A DNA stretch of 33,358 nucleotides, taken from contig JBNGIS010014028.1 of assembly GCA_049999725.1 (NCBI GenBank), positions 1-33,358 on the forward strand. The letters are read 5' to 3'. Each line of letters opens with the position of its first letter. Position 1 is the first letter of the stretch. The notes under the pieces were generated by a model. That model was not told the origin of the DNA and did no database searches. It saw only the letters and a program-made list of their open reading frames with translations. The stretch comes from Haplomitrium mnioides. Lineage: Eukaryota; Marchantiophyta; Haplomitriopsida; Calobryales. The position numbers and the translations under genes are program-made. This document shows positions 21,153 to 31,442 of the stretch, piece after piece.

Positions 21153-21270
21153 TGTTATAGGAACCATATATAACCCTATATTAGGAGTTGGACTCTCATT
21201 CCATTCATTCATTCTATTCTACTCCCGCTCTGGGAAGCTCTCATTTGTATGTGCGATGCTCATGGGATAA
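21153..21270 (+). repeat. 3' LTR of copia element 2
   Basis: Direct repeat of 14521-14638 with about 11 differences counted by eye. The flank TAGTTTT after it repeats the bases before the 5' LTR. Confidence 0.85.
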
Positions 21271-21967
21271 TAGTTTTTGAGCTCAAAAAACTAAGTAAAC
21301 AAGGTCATTCTTGAAAAATAAAAACCACGTGAGTTTTTCAGCTTTATTTTTTTCCATTTTAACAAGCATGATAGAGCAAGAATCAATTTCATTATGTGAA
21401 ATTGAATGATATTTTTAGTTTTCATGAAAATATTGGAAATCTCAAAATCGACAAAAAGTATAAAAATTATGGTATGTTTTCACAAGAAACTTGCATTTTT
21501 CTTTGATTACATTTTGCAGCCAAAAAATTGAAATATAGGTTAGAACAAGTTATTTTGAAATAAGTTTGGTTGCACAAGCTCTATGTGCACATAGACGTGG
21601 TGCTTCTAAAAACTAATTTTTTGAAAAAAATTAGAAAACATGAGGAAAAAACCCAAGCGGACTAAAAGTCAAGGGAATGAGTTTTGAATCCCAATCCATT
21701 ATAACCAACAAAACAAAACAAAACATTGCATAGATTTCATAGCTCTATTTTCAAGTTCAAGCAAGAAATAAACTTTCTTTTGTAGTTGAAAGTCCATGTG
21801 TATAAAGGTTAAAGTGGGAATATTTTAGAAGGTTTTAGCAATTAAAATCTTTTATAATTTAGAGAAATATATACACAAAGGAGCCATAGTTCAGAATCAA
21901 AAAGGCTAGTGGCTTTAGAAATTTACTTCAAAGTATAATCAAGCAACATCTCGAAGTTTTTTACCAG

Positions 21968-22463
21968 AGTCTACCAAACAAAAGGTTTCAAGTTCTACAA
22001 GAGTGTCTTTGAGCAGTGTAAAATGTAAGTTCTACACAGTAGTCTTTGTATGTAGAAGGTTGAGGGTTGTATATCAAAGTTAGTACATGTGGAAGGCTTC
22101 GACTTCCACACCAAAGTTTATGCATGCATAGGAATTTGAGCTCAACATCTGAACACTCGCCAACAAAGACTATGTTGAACCTAGGTTTTAAGTTCCGTAG
22201 TAGAGTTTGTGTGCGCATGACGTTTTGACTTGCGCATCAAAGTCTATGCATGCATATACTTCAATCTTCTAGACTAGAGTCTAGATGCGCTTAAGGATAT
22301 GTTTTCCAAAGCAAACTCTAACCGTGAGCACTTATGATTAGGTTTTCTAATTTGGAATCTAAGATTAAAAGGGGTGCAAAGCTCTCCATCAGAGTCAAAA
22401 CGTGCAAAAGGTTTCAAGTTTTATGTCAAAGACCTTGTAAGCAAAGGATTAGGTAGACAATTT
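21968..22463 (+). repeat. 37-bp minisatellite, copy in unit B
   Basis: Same array as in unit A, in the same position beyond the 3' end of the pseudogene. Units at 22041-22077, 22078-22114 and 22115-22151 are exactly 37 bp, and the irregular 17-bp plus 35-bp part is also shared. Cores such as TATGCATGCATA recur. Shared register and irregularities show that the array existed before the two units separated. Confidence 0.85.
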
Positions 22464-22610
22464 AGGCAAAAACTTCAACAATACCAAAACATTATACTCT
22501 TTTGGAAAACAATAAAAAAGAAAAGAATATAACTACATTGTGGATCAGAAAAATTTTCACAAACCAAATGAAATTTTTGGTTAAACGTTTTAAGTTTCAT
22601 TCATAGAAGA

Positions 22611-22965
22611 GTGCGGGGCCCTCTCCCTCTTCTCTTTGCACTACACGCTTGCAGGCAGATACTTCAAAGTTTCTGGCCCCTTCTTTCCCTTCGTAAAGCC
22701 AAAATATTAAACCGAGCCAAAGCTGTCTCTGAAGGCCAGGAATGGCTTTACAATTTCGCGCACGACCACAGGTCCAGAGGGCTCGACTTTATCTCTCTCC
22801 CTAAAGGTATAGTTCTTGAAGGGCCACAGGTTTCAGGGAGACGAACGCATTAAGAAGAATGCAGCTAACTCATTGACGTACTCACGGATGGAGAGAGATT
22901 CGAACCCCCGGTATTCCCAATACTTTGTATTTCAAGATCGGCTCTTTAAACCGTTTAGACATAAA
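22611..22965. other. Probable nuclear insert of mitochondrial DNA
   Basis: This stretch of about 355 bp has no counterpart in unit A, where TTTATAGAAGA runs on through a short AT-rich linker to ATGAACTTGGAATG. It is clearly more GC-rich than its surroundings and ends in a sequence recognisable as plant mitochondrial trnS-UGA. No target-site duplication is visible and about 11 bp of host sequence are replaced, which fits repair-mediated capture of organelle DNA. The rest of the insert I cannot assign. Confidence 0.6.
22885..22963 (-). pseudogene. trnS: tRNA-Ser(UGA) pseudogene, mitochondrial type
   Basis: On the minus strand the sequence contains ATGTCTAAACGGTTTAAAGAG (D-arm region, one base over a 20-mer, positions 22963-22943), an anticodon loop CTTGAAA (anticodon TGA), a class II variable arm AGTATTGGGAATAC and a T-arm GGGGGTTCGAATC, ending CTCTCCATCCG. 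From memory this follows the plant mitochondrial trnS-UGA closely. The 3' side of the anticodon stem no longer pairs and the first 7-8 bases of the acceptor stem are missing at the insert junction, so it is not functional. Confidence 0.65.
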
Positions 22966-23119
22966 AATGAACTTGGAATGTTTTACACAAAAAAGTTCAA
23001 GGTGGCATATAAATTTCAGAAATTTCTTAATAAGACTCTCATGTACTTTAAAAAATAATAAACTTAAATTACAATATAAATTGAGAATACACAATAAACA
23101 CTATGGTTCTTAAATGACT

Positions 23120-26100
23120 TTAGTCACTCATATCAACTTCTTCGGATTCAGCTTTAAAAGATTCATCAAGATTAACACGGTCTATCTTAGTGTTAAGAAT
23201 ATTGATTGAATCTCTTTCAAACACTTTACGATTAATGCTTTCTAACTCTTGTACTAAAATAGATTTGATTTAATGGTAGCTAGAGTGGTTTATCCCAATT
23301 GGTTTTTTTTGAGCGAGAAGAAAATCAAAAAACAAAATGATAATTTATGTTACATCAAGTACATCAATATGTAGCTTGGATTTGTGTTTCCCTTTTGTTG
23401 CTACTATTTTTCTGAGAAAGTATTGTCTAGAAAATGCATCCTCAACCTCACAAGAAAACTATTAAACACATACTCATTTTGGATTGGGAGGTTCTTCGTC
23501 ATCAAATGACAAAACTTTGAGGATTTTGGAATCTAGAGCGGTCTGGCCCTTGGATCGAGTGATGCAACAATAACATTTTGACTTTCACCTCATGTACGTT
23601 GCTAAATTTTTGCACGTATCTTATGTTATGTGAAACATCCCACTAGTACAACTTAGATGCTACATCATAGATTGCTCGATGTGTAGAAAGAATATGTTCT
23701 ACTAGAACTTCTTCCTCTGTCTATTGAGTATCAAATTGAGAATCTAGATGAATATTTTGAGAATCAATACAAGTATTTGCCTATTGTGAAGGTAGAAAGG
23801 TGAATTCTGCTTCGAGTCTTTATCTTTTTCTTTTAAGGATGTAAGCTCCAATCTCTTGTTGGGTAAGAAAAAGTCATTCCACCATTGAATATCAAAATAT
23901 GTAAAGAACTTGTAGCAATCTCACTTATATTATCCTTATCACAAAGACCACTTTCTTTGCATCACTCTTTTTTTTTTTTTTTTTTTTAAAGATCATTTGA
24001 TTTCAGAATATGTCTTGAGAGGAATCAATATTAAACTTAAAATTTCTCTATCCACTTTAAGTAGACACTTAAGTTGACAAATACCATCTAGAGGTAGCCA
24101 AAATTTATCTGTTGCCTCTAAATCTTTGCCTCTAAATCACTTAACTTGAACTTGAATTGTATCTTTTAAACCCAGAGAAGGATGTTGCAGAACAATTTGA
24201 AATCCCAAGTTTCCTCTAAAAGAATTAAGTAAGGTTTAGGATTAAAAGACAATTGTAGTGCCTTGCTAAGACTCGTAATTGTGAAAGCTTTGATAGGTTT
24301 CAAACATTTAAAGAAATCAAAGTATAAGAAAATGATTTGATTATGAGTATGGCTAACTATGAGAACTCATATTTTGATTTTTCAGAAAACATTATTGGCA
24401 ATAAGGAGACTAAAATATCCAAATAAGATGGAGTTCTTATTCTCTCATGTCATATTGTCCAACTCAAGATTCAAAGTGGTTGGCAACGACCCTTCAAAGT
24501 CACATAATTATCTACTCAGCACACAATTGTCAAATTGGAATCGCTTCTCAAGTTTTGGTAGGTTAAGAAGACCATTGAAGAAAGAGTATGATTGAATATT
24601 AAGGCACCAACAACATGCACACCTACCAAAAAATCTTTATCAATGTTTTTTGGTGGGAAAAGCTAGTGTAGAATAGTTATTTGCTTTTGATCCATTATAT
24701 CCAACACAATTCCCAAGTATTTTTTACCATTGGCATAACATTGTCTTTGATGGTTTGCAAGTTTTGTTCAATTTTTTATTTGTTGATCGGATGAAGAAAT
24801 AGTTAGCAATTATATTTGATAGCATCATTATAAAGTACCAAAAAATATAAATAGTTTGGTAAAACATGTCTTGATTTTTTTGAATTTCAAAAGATAACCT
24901 GAGGCACTAAAAATATTCAAAGCATCTTTAACAAATGTTTGAATTAGAAGAGAGAAATTTTTTAAAATGATTATGTTCTTTAGATTGTTTAAATATAGGA
25001 GAATAAGATTGAAATTCACAATAAATACTTGTTTTTAACTCAAAACGCGCAAAAGTTTTGAGAGGAGAAAAGCAAGATTTGCGCACTTTGTGATTTGACA
25101 AACTAGAACTTTAATTTTAATGCTAGCTTGGACTCTATGCTCACAATGGATTCAAAGAAACAATAATTGATATTATATGCACATATGATCAATAGAAACA
25201 ATATCAATAAATTGGCTTTGTTTGAATGTTGTTGCAACTAGAATTGAAAGAAAAAAGAACAAAACCTATGCGTGTATAGAGTTTGCAAACAACATAAACA
25301 ATTCTTGATATTGTTTGTCTCGCAATAAGCTTTGGTTTGAATGCAACGGTAGCAAAACTAGGTCCAAGCCTAAGGTCACAACCAACAGTCAGAACCATTT
25401 CCTTGCTTTATTTGACTCTCAACATGCTTTGGATTCAAACTAAAAGCAACAGACTCTATGCAAGCATAGAGTCTGCCCTCACAACTCTAGTTGCTATGGT
25501 TTATTTCACTCAAACCTAGTTTGTGAAACAACTTCACATAACCAATATCTTGTTGGACTAAGTTGAGAAATTATAACATCTCTTGAACAAAGCTTTGTGT
25601 CTCATTAAAATAGTATTATAATAACTAAAGGTTTCAAAAGAAAAGAAATTTGTTACCTTTGTTGGACTCCAAGACGGACTTTTTTTGCAATGATTTTATT
25701 TCTTTGCAAGAATCACAAACAACAAATCTATTGTGTTCTGGAAATTCTTAACATTTGAAAAATGAGTTCTCCAATATTTTGTAAAACTAGAAAAACTAAG
25801 AATACAATCGAAATCTTTCTCTTTCAAACAAGTCGTACATTAGTCATAAACTTCCTATTTTGTTAAATTATTAGACAATTTATAAGCTTCATACATAGGT
25901 ATTCTCTCATAGTGTCACTAAAAAAAAATCCATCCATTTACGCACGACTACTTCTTTAGCAAATAATTTTGTATTTCCAAAAATGCCTCTAAAATATGCG
26001 TTCTTAAGATTTTGAGTCATTTGGATTCTATCATTGCCTATTGGTAATATTAATTTAAAGGCTCTTCTATAGATTATTGCACCACTAGGTAGAGTAAACC

Positions 26101-26897
26101 AATTGTCAACACCTCAGTCTTTTCTTAGTATTCTCTACTACAATGTAATATCTTGATGCTTTGTCAAAAATACGTTTCTCTCACACTTTTTAAAAAAGCA
26201 TTCTTGTACAACGACAAACATTTATTTTGACAACATGAAATTCTCCTCAATTTCAAATTTGATATTGGATCAAGTTTTTTCTTCATAAAGCTCTCATCAT
26301 GATGGACTTTTGGTAAAGAATTTTTATGTAAAGTGTCTACCCGTTTGGGTTTTAGCCCAAGCAAATAATTCTTATATCTTGTCGGTTTACTTGATTCATA
26401 GTGAATTGAGCCATCAAAGATAATTCATTATCTTTGAGATCTTGAGCATCATCAATAACATTGTTTATTCCTTCAAAATAAGTTTTTGATCGATGTGGCC
26501 CATCTTGAGGATTGGGAGAATTGGACCATCCTGAAATAGAATCTTCATCAATATCTCGAGCATTAAGAAATATCTTTTGTAAAATAATTGGTGATCTTGG
26601 CGACAACTCCATAGAAATGTTGATTGATTGAGATTCTTTCCTTGAATCATTTCCTAAACTATCGTCTGAAGATTCTTCTAAGTGATCTTGGTTTCTAGAG
26701 GATCTTCCATTCTAGTTTAGAGGTCCAACTTGACTAGAAATCACTTGTTGGTTGAGTGGTGCCATTGATGACATCATATCATCTCCAAAATTGAAACAGT
26801 CATCTTATTATATGCGTTTTGTGTTTTGAATAATTACATTTGGATTTTGATCATCGTTATCGTCATCTATTGATGACAAAGAAAGGTCCACAACCAT
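23120..26897 (-). pseudogene. DUF7869-like protein, pseudogene B (more complete copy)
   Basis: Reads on the minus strand from ATG 26897 to TAA 23120-23122. The order is: acidic leader with SSIDDDNDDQNP; SLGNDSRKESQSI; ELSPRSPIILQKIF; LNARDIDEDSISGWSNSP (26612-26500); HHDESFMKKKLDPIS; CCQNKCLSLYKNAFLKSVRE (about 26240-26170); LPSGAIIYRRAFKLILPIGN; KEVVVRKWMDFF; RFVVCDSCKEIKSL (about 25735-25695); donor GTAAC at 25656. Weaker matches follow to NHQRQCY, LDIMDQK, HTHNQI, and an acidic end ESEEVDMSD. The two Cys motifs suggest metal binding. Function of the family is unknown. About eight stops or frame changes are visible. The N-terminal third is the best preserved. Confidence 0.7.
23968..23987 (+). 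repeat. Poly-T run
   Basis: Twenty T in a row, absent from the matching position in unit A (near 4610). Probably slippage. Confidence 0.9.
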
Positions 26898-27726
26898 CTA
26901 GACATTCTGACTTGAACATCTTTCTGTTGACCTAATGGAGTAATCATTAGAAAGATTAACTTTGACCGCTTGACTAGCAAAAAAGATCCATTGTGTGCAG
27001 ATGTCGCCCGGATGTGTTTGCGCTTTTTCTTTTTTTTGTTATTACTGAGCTTCTAGCCTTGTAAATTCTTTCAAGTTTGCATCAGTCATTTGTATCTTCC
27101 TTTATTTTTTTCTTTCCCCTGTGAATGTCATGAATCCTACAATGCAATGGGGAGCCCTGTGGAATCCAGAAGAGTCAGGTAAGAAGGGTAGCAGGAGAAT
27201 CAAAGGAACTTGCAGCAATTCGGGACAGAGGCAAGGTTGATAAGGGTGAGCAAGAGGAATTCAAGGAGAGGTGAGGGGGAGACCAGAAGAATGGAGCAGC
27301 AGAAGGATTCAAGGAGATAAGGGTAGAGATCAAAGGAGCCAGCCACAATCGTGGAGGAATTCAGGGAGAAAGGAGCCAGCAACAATCGAGGAGGAATGCA
27401 CGAGAAGAGTTACGGGAGATGAAGGCAAGGGAGAGCACAGTCAAATGTGTGCAGAGGGCCATCACGTGAGTGGCTCGGAAGCGACAACGTTACGAGGACT
27501 TGCCAACAACAACGAACGACGAACAAGGAGCATGCGGCGAGTGAAGGCAAGTAAGGAGAAGGCAGTGGGATCCATTCGGAGGATGAGGCCCCACGATGGG
27601 TCGCCCAGGCAAGAAGGGACGGAGGCGCTTCATAATCGGAAGCCAGCTAATACAATCGGACCAGAGGAGGGCGATCAAGGCAAAGAATCAACACGAAGGA
27701 AGAGACCCAAGGAGTCCGATGGGAGC

Positions 27727-28245
27727 TGCGAAAACGTGGCGGCCCTGGCGCACTTCATGGAATCCGTCAAGCGACGTGGCAGCTCCTAGGAATCCAAAAG
27801 GTTTGACAGGATCGCGCCACCCTAAGTGGGGAACCCGGTTAAGCGGGTTCCGATCCGTCTTACAAAGTGGGGGGATCGCTTAATAGGTATCCGCTAAGGA
27901 GGGTCTGACGAGTCCGAAGTAATGACGAAGCAAGGATAAGCGAAGCGGTGACTAACAAAGAGGTGACTTGTCACCATTTTTGCGGCATGGAGGATCCCTT
28001 AAGGCAACTGCGAAGCTAAGTAGGAAGGACGAAGCAGTGATTCATCACAGTTTTGTAGCGAGAAGGAGTCTATAGGGCACTGCGGAAACGTAGCAGCCGC
28101 GACACACTTCATGGGATTCAGGGATACGTGGCAGTCCTAGAGAGTCCGAGGACCCTTAGTGGAAAATTGGGGAGCCCCAGTTAAGTGGGTTCCAATCAGC
28201 CTCCCTAAGTGGAGACCTCTATTAACAGGGATCCGATGGGAAGCC
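27727..28245 (+). repeat. Two long direct repeats in the LTR, offset about 340-355 bp
   Basis: The block from TGCGAAAACGTGGCGGCC (27727) through CACTTCATGGAATC to TTAAGCGGGTTCC (27839) and ATCCGCTAAGG recurs from TGCGGAAACGTAGCAGCC (28081) through CACTTCATGGGATT to TTAAGTGGGTTCC (28181) and ATCCGATGGG. Confidence 0.7.
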
Positions 28246-28480
28246 CAATTGGGGACCAAGGGAAGAGATGCAAAACGGTGAGTTATCATGAGCCCAACCA
28301 GACAAAGAGCGAGCAAGACGAAAAGATGATCTATTGCTGATCCGGTGAAGCGAGTGGGAAAAGTTCGACAGAGTAAGATCTAAAATTTTGACGGGAGTCT
28401 ATGGCGCGCATTGTTCTTATCACAAAGGGGGTTTGGAATGGCGATATATTGAAGATCCAGCCAGACCAAGATCAAAGAAT

Positions 28481-28770
28481 GCCGAAAAGGTGATCAAGCG
28501 ACGATCCGTCCAGAAGAAGAAGCAAGAGCGCCGAAAAGGCAATTTATCGTGGGTTTGACTAAAGGAGAGCCGAGGGATGCAAAAGGGCGATCTATCGCAG
28601 TTCTGGGAAGAGGAAGATCAAGATGGCAAAAAGGTGATTCATCAATAATATGGCCAGAGGAAGATCAGGAAATGGCGAAAATGCAATGAAGCGACGATCC
28701 GACAAGAAGAAGAAGCAAGGGACCAGCAGCCGAAAGGGCGACCTATCACAGTTCTTGAAATGGCGAGGAC
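28481..28770 (+). repeat. Degenerate 49-bp tandem repeat in the LTR
   Basis: Units beginning GCCGAAAAGG or a close variant start at 28481, 28530, 28579, 28625, 28674 and 28729 (spacing 49, 49, 46, 49, 55). They continue with GATCTATCGCAGTTCTG-like and AGAAGAAGCAAG-like parts. Confidence 0.7.
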
Positions 28771-28943
28771 GAAAGTTCGGCGAGGCGACGCTGAAAGTTC
28801 GAAGGGGATCAAAGGAGAGCCCGCCATAGTTTTTATATCAAGCGGAGAGAAAAGCTGAGCGAAGGGAGCCTCAATTCTTATTGCGAGCGGGTGCTGAAAC
28901 GGCGACAACATGTACCATTCTTACTCGGCCAGGGAACTGTTTT

Positions 28944-29190
28944 GCGGATGATGTGGCATTCGCAGAAAAGAGGAGGAGTTAGCGCGGGTCAACCGCGGAA
29001 TCCGATCAAGACGTCGGACCGCCTACCCCTTTGCTGGGCGGCGTCGAACGGCGCAGTGGCGGATGATGTGGCAATCAGAGGTGGTCCAAGGGGTCCTCTA
29101 GGCCAGCGTGGGTTAATCGCGGAATCCGGTCAAGGCATCAATCCGCCAACCTCTTTGCGGGGCGACGTCAGACGGCGCGGCTGCAGATGA
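28944..29190 (+). repeat. GC-rich repeat of about 115-124 bp, two copies plus a start
   Basis: GCGGATGATGTGGCA begins copies at 28944 and 29059. A third start, GCAGATGACGTGACG, lies at 29183. Shared inner blocks include ACCGCGGAATCCG or ATCGCGGAATCCG and CTTTGCTGGGCGGCGTC or CTTTGCGGGGCGACGTC. Confidence 0.75.
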
Positions 29191-29203
29191 CGTGACGGGT
29201 AGG

Positions 29204-29500
29204 ACACGTGGCGACCTGTGAGGTTCCGAAGAGCAACGACGGGGTTCTAAGATGGTTTGCGAACACGTGGCGACCTGTGGGGTTCCGCGAGCGACGGCGA
29301 GGTTCCGAAGAGCAATGGCGGGGTTCCAAGGTGGTTTGCGGACACGTGGCGACCTATGGGGTTCCGCGAGCGACAACAAGCTTCCGAAGAGCGACGGCAA
29401 GGTTCCGAGGGGGTTTGCGGACACGTGGCGACTTGCGAGGGCCCGCGAACGCTTGCGGAAGCGTGGCGGCTTGCGGGGGTCCGCGAGCAATCGCGGGGGC
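29204..29500 (+). repeat. 79-bp tandem repeat carrying G-box motifs
   Basis: ACACGTGGC occurs at 29204, 29263, 29342 and 29421. The last two intervals are exactly 79 bp and the first is 59 bp through an internal loss of 20 bp. A diverged fifth start (AGCGTGGCGGCTTGC) lies near 29459. Each unit also has GGGGTTCCGCGAGCGAC and GGTTCCGAAGAGC. ACACGTGGC contains the CACGTG G-box and the ABRE core ACGTGGC known from plant promoters. A transcriptional role here is inferred. Confidence 0.8.
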
Positions 29501-31331
29501 ATAGCAGTGAGGAGAATCGATGACGATTGAGAAGCAGCCCGCGGGATGCATCAGGTAATCCATGCGAATCCAATTTCGAATGAATTTCTTCAAATTTCTT
29601 TGCGGGAAAAACCTCTCTGACCAAACTTCATATCTACACTCAACAAGATGCTTCGAAGGAATCGAATCAGGATTTCTACGGGGTTGTTGATGCCTCCAGT
29701 GGCAAGGTGATCCTGATCGAAATTCTACAAGGGAGAGCACTACAAATCAAAGGCAGGGTTCAGTCAAGACTTCTCCAAAAATCTTCCTCCCCTGATCCTA
29801 AATGCTTCAACGAGATGACCGTTAAATGCGGGTTGTCTGCCAAGTGTCAGCTTGTCAAGAAATGGTTGTTAATGAGAAAAACTGCCACCAAAGTCCAAGG
29901 AAGAGGAGCGGGTCGATCTTGATCAAGAAGTCGTTGGGAGGGGACACGCGTCTGCAAAGGGAGTATAGCTGGGATCGCTGCGAAGTGGAGGAGGTTGTTG
30001 CTTATGCAAAATTGAGTTGTGAGAGCAAACTCGAAGAGGAGGAAGGAGCGAGGGAGAGAGGAGGGAATTCCAGCCAAGATTCGAGTGAGGAAGTGGACTC
30101 GTGTAGAGGGATCAGCGGGGGTGGAGGTGGACTGAAGGGGCGCTGAGAATCGTTGAGAGTGGAGCTCTAGAGTCTCAAGCGATCTAGGTGGACTCATCGC
30201 ACGGGTGGACCAACATTTGGAGGTGGATCACCACTTGAAGTTGAGGGGAATTCTTTCGGTCTTGAATTCGTGAGAGGCTGCCAAGGGGGGATCTTGGAGT
30301 CATCTCAGCATCGTCTGTGCAGGAGCATCAATCCAAGGGGCACTTGGGGGCATTTCTGGTCGTAATTCTCAAGTAGAGTCAAGAGAGGAGTGGTTGTGTT
30401 AGAGCTTGCACGCTGCATAGAAGATCCATTTGAAGCTCAAGGTGGAGTGGGTAGCCAGCAATTGTGGGGACTGTCATCCAGAGGTGGAAGTTAAAGAAAT
30501 CTTCTTCCGAGCTTGAGGAAGTAAATTCAAGGCTTCTCGCAAGGGAAGTTGAAAAACTATCTGAATGAGAGTAGGTGGCTGAAGGATTGGTGGAGAACTG
30601 AAGTTGCTTATGGGAGTTGAAGGAGAATTGAGAGGAAAGATCGTTCTTGAGAGGTGGAAAAGGATTGCATTGTTGGCAGGACAGCGTGGAAGTACTAGTG
30701 TCTTTATGTTTACATGTGTTATTATATTTGTGCTCTGTTTTTAGCTTTGTGAAGTTCTTAGTTTTAGAAGGTCTGCATTTCATTTGTCCAATCTTGAGGA
30801 CACCCTAGACATGGGAAGTCAAGACTAACAACAGTGTATTGTGACAATTGGATACTAGGACCTGTTTCCCTTGTTTATACAAGTTTATTGGGTCTAGTCT
30901 TGGACTCCCAAGTTATGCTACAAAGTGCTTCAGCATCATTACAGCTTAGTCATTTGTGTTTTGAGGGAATGAATGTGAATGAGCAAGTGGGCTGCTGAAG
31001 CAATTGTGGTCTAGTGGCCAGGATTGTGAAGCAAGCACGAATCACTTAGGACTTCCCAAGAGACCATTGCAGCCAAGCGTCAGATGCCTTGTTCCATCTG
31101 CCCCTGTCTTCCAAGTGGCACCTTTCGAGGTTAAGGTCTAAAGGAGGGGCGTGGGTGTGCTTGGGTGTGTTGAGCAAGCTATGCAGTCACTCCTAAACTG
31201 GTAAGCAGAAGTTGGGGTCCATTCGGTGCAAAGCCCCTCCCATCAAAGGTCCCAAAACACTAGTCAGCCCTTAATCGGGGGTAACTTTGTCGGAAAAGAG
31301 TTAAGGCTCTGACCACTGGGTTGACATACAA

Positions 31332-31356
31332 TTTTTTTTGGCGATCACGGCAGGAT
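31332..31356 (+). other. Candidate primer-binding site of the gypsy-like element
   Basis: A T-run then TGGCGATCACGGC follows the proposed LTR end. Many plant gypsy sites begin TGGCG. The tRNA cannot be assigned. Confidence 0.35.
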
Positions 31357-31442
31357 GAAAGAATTCTGGAAAAGTAACCTTGTAGTATTTGTGAAGTGAA
31401 ACAGTGGAGCAAGGGAAAGGAGTCTAGAATTGTGGGAGCAGC

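Larger units (their letters stand above)
14521..21270 (+). mobile_element. Ty1/copia element 2, full-length but dead
   Basis: Two direct 118-bp LTRs bound the element, and both flanks show TAGTTTT (14514-14520 and 21271-21277), a probable target-site duplication of 5-7 bp. Inside are a PBS-like site, a 1.7-kb leader, gag, protease, integrase, RT and RNase H in copia order, and a polypurine tract. By eye the LTRs differ at about 11 of 118 positions, so the insertion is old. Stops and frame changes occur in every domain. It sits between units A and B on the opposite strand to element 1. Confidence 0.9.
21400..27001. repeat. Repeat unit B
   Basis: Collinear with unit A in the same orientation, starting near the block TTTTTAGTTTTCATGAAAATATTGG. 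It carries the 37-bp array, a minus-strand DUF7869-like pseudogene and the first 14 bp of the 30-bp array, where it is cut at 27001/27002 by the gypsy-like element. Unlike unit A it has a mitochondrial-type insert at 22611-22965 and retains about 215 bp near 23125-23340. Confidence 0.85.
27002..31330 (+). repeat. Probable very long 5' LTR of the gypsy-like element
   Basis: Starts TGTCGCCCGG at the unit B junction and could end with CA at 31329-31330, just before a T-run and PBS-like site. That gives about 4.3 kb, within the range of the longest plant LTRs. It contains several kinds of internal tandem repeats, listed separately. Open frames such as 27271-27789 are Arg/Gly/Glu-rich with no domain. 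The matching 3' LTR is outside the window, so the boundaries are unproven. Confidence 0.45.

Noticed and set aside
22885-22963. Functional nuclear tRNA gene
   Set aside because: Acceptor stem 5' side is missing and the anticodon stem does not pair; the sequence is of mitochondrial type.
27271-27789. 172-codon open frame as a gene
   Set aside because: Arg/Gly/Glu-rich without a domain; it overlaps LTR-internal repeats and other open frames in the same GC- and purine-rich DNA. Long frames are expected there by chance.
28081-28150. Heat-shock element in the LTR (and TTCCGAA in the 79-bp units)
   Set aside because: TTC and GAA are separated by one base instead of the two required by the standard heat-shock element.
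29113-29740. Several overlapping open frames on both strands
   Set aside because: All fall in the 79-bp repeat and its edges; their Pro/Arg/Ser repeats simply translate the tandem DNA.
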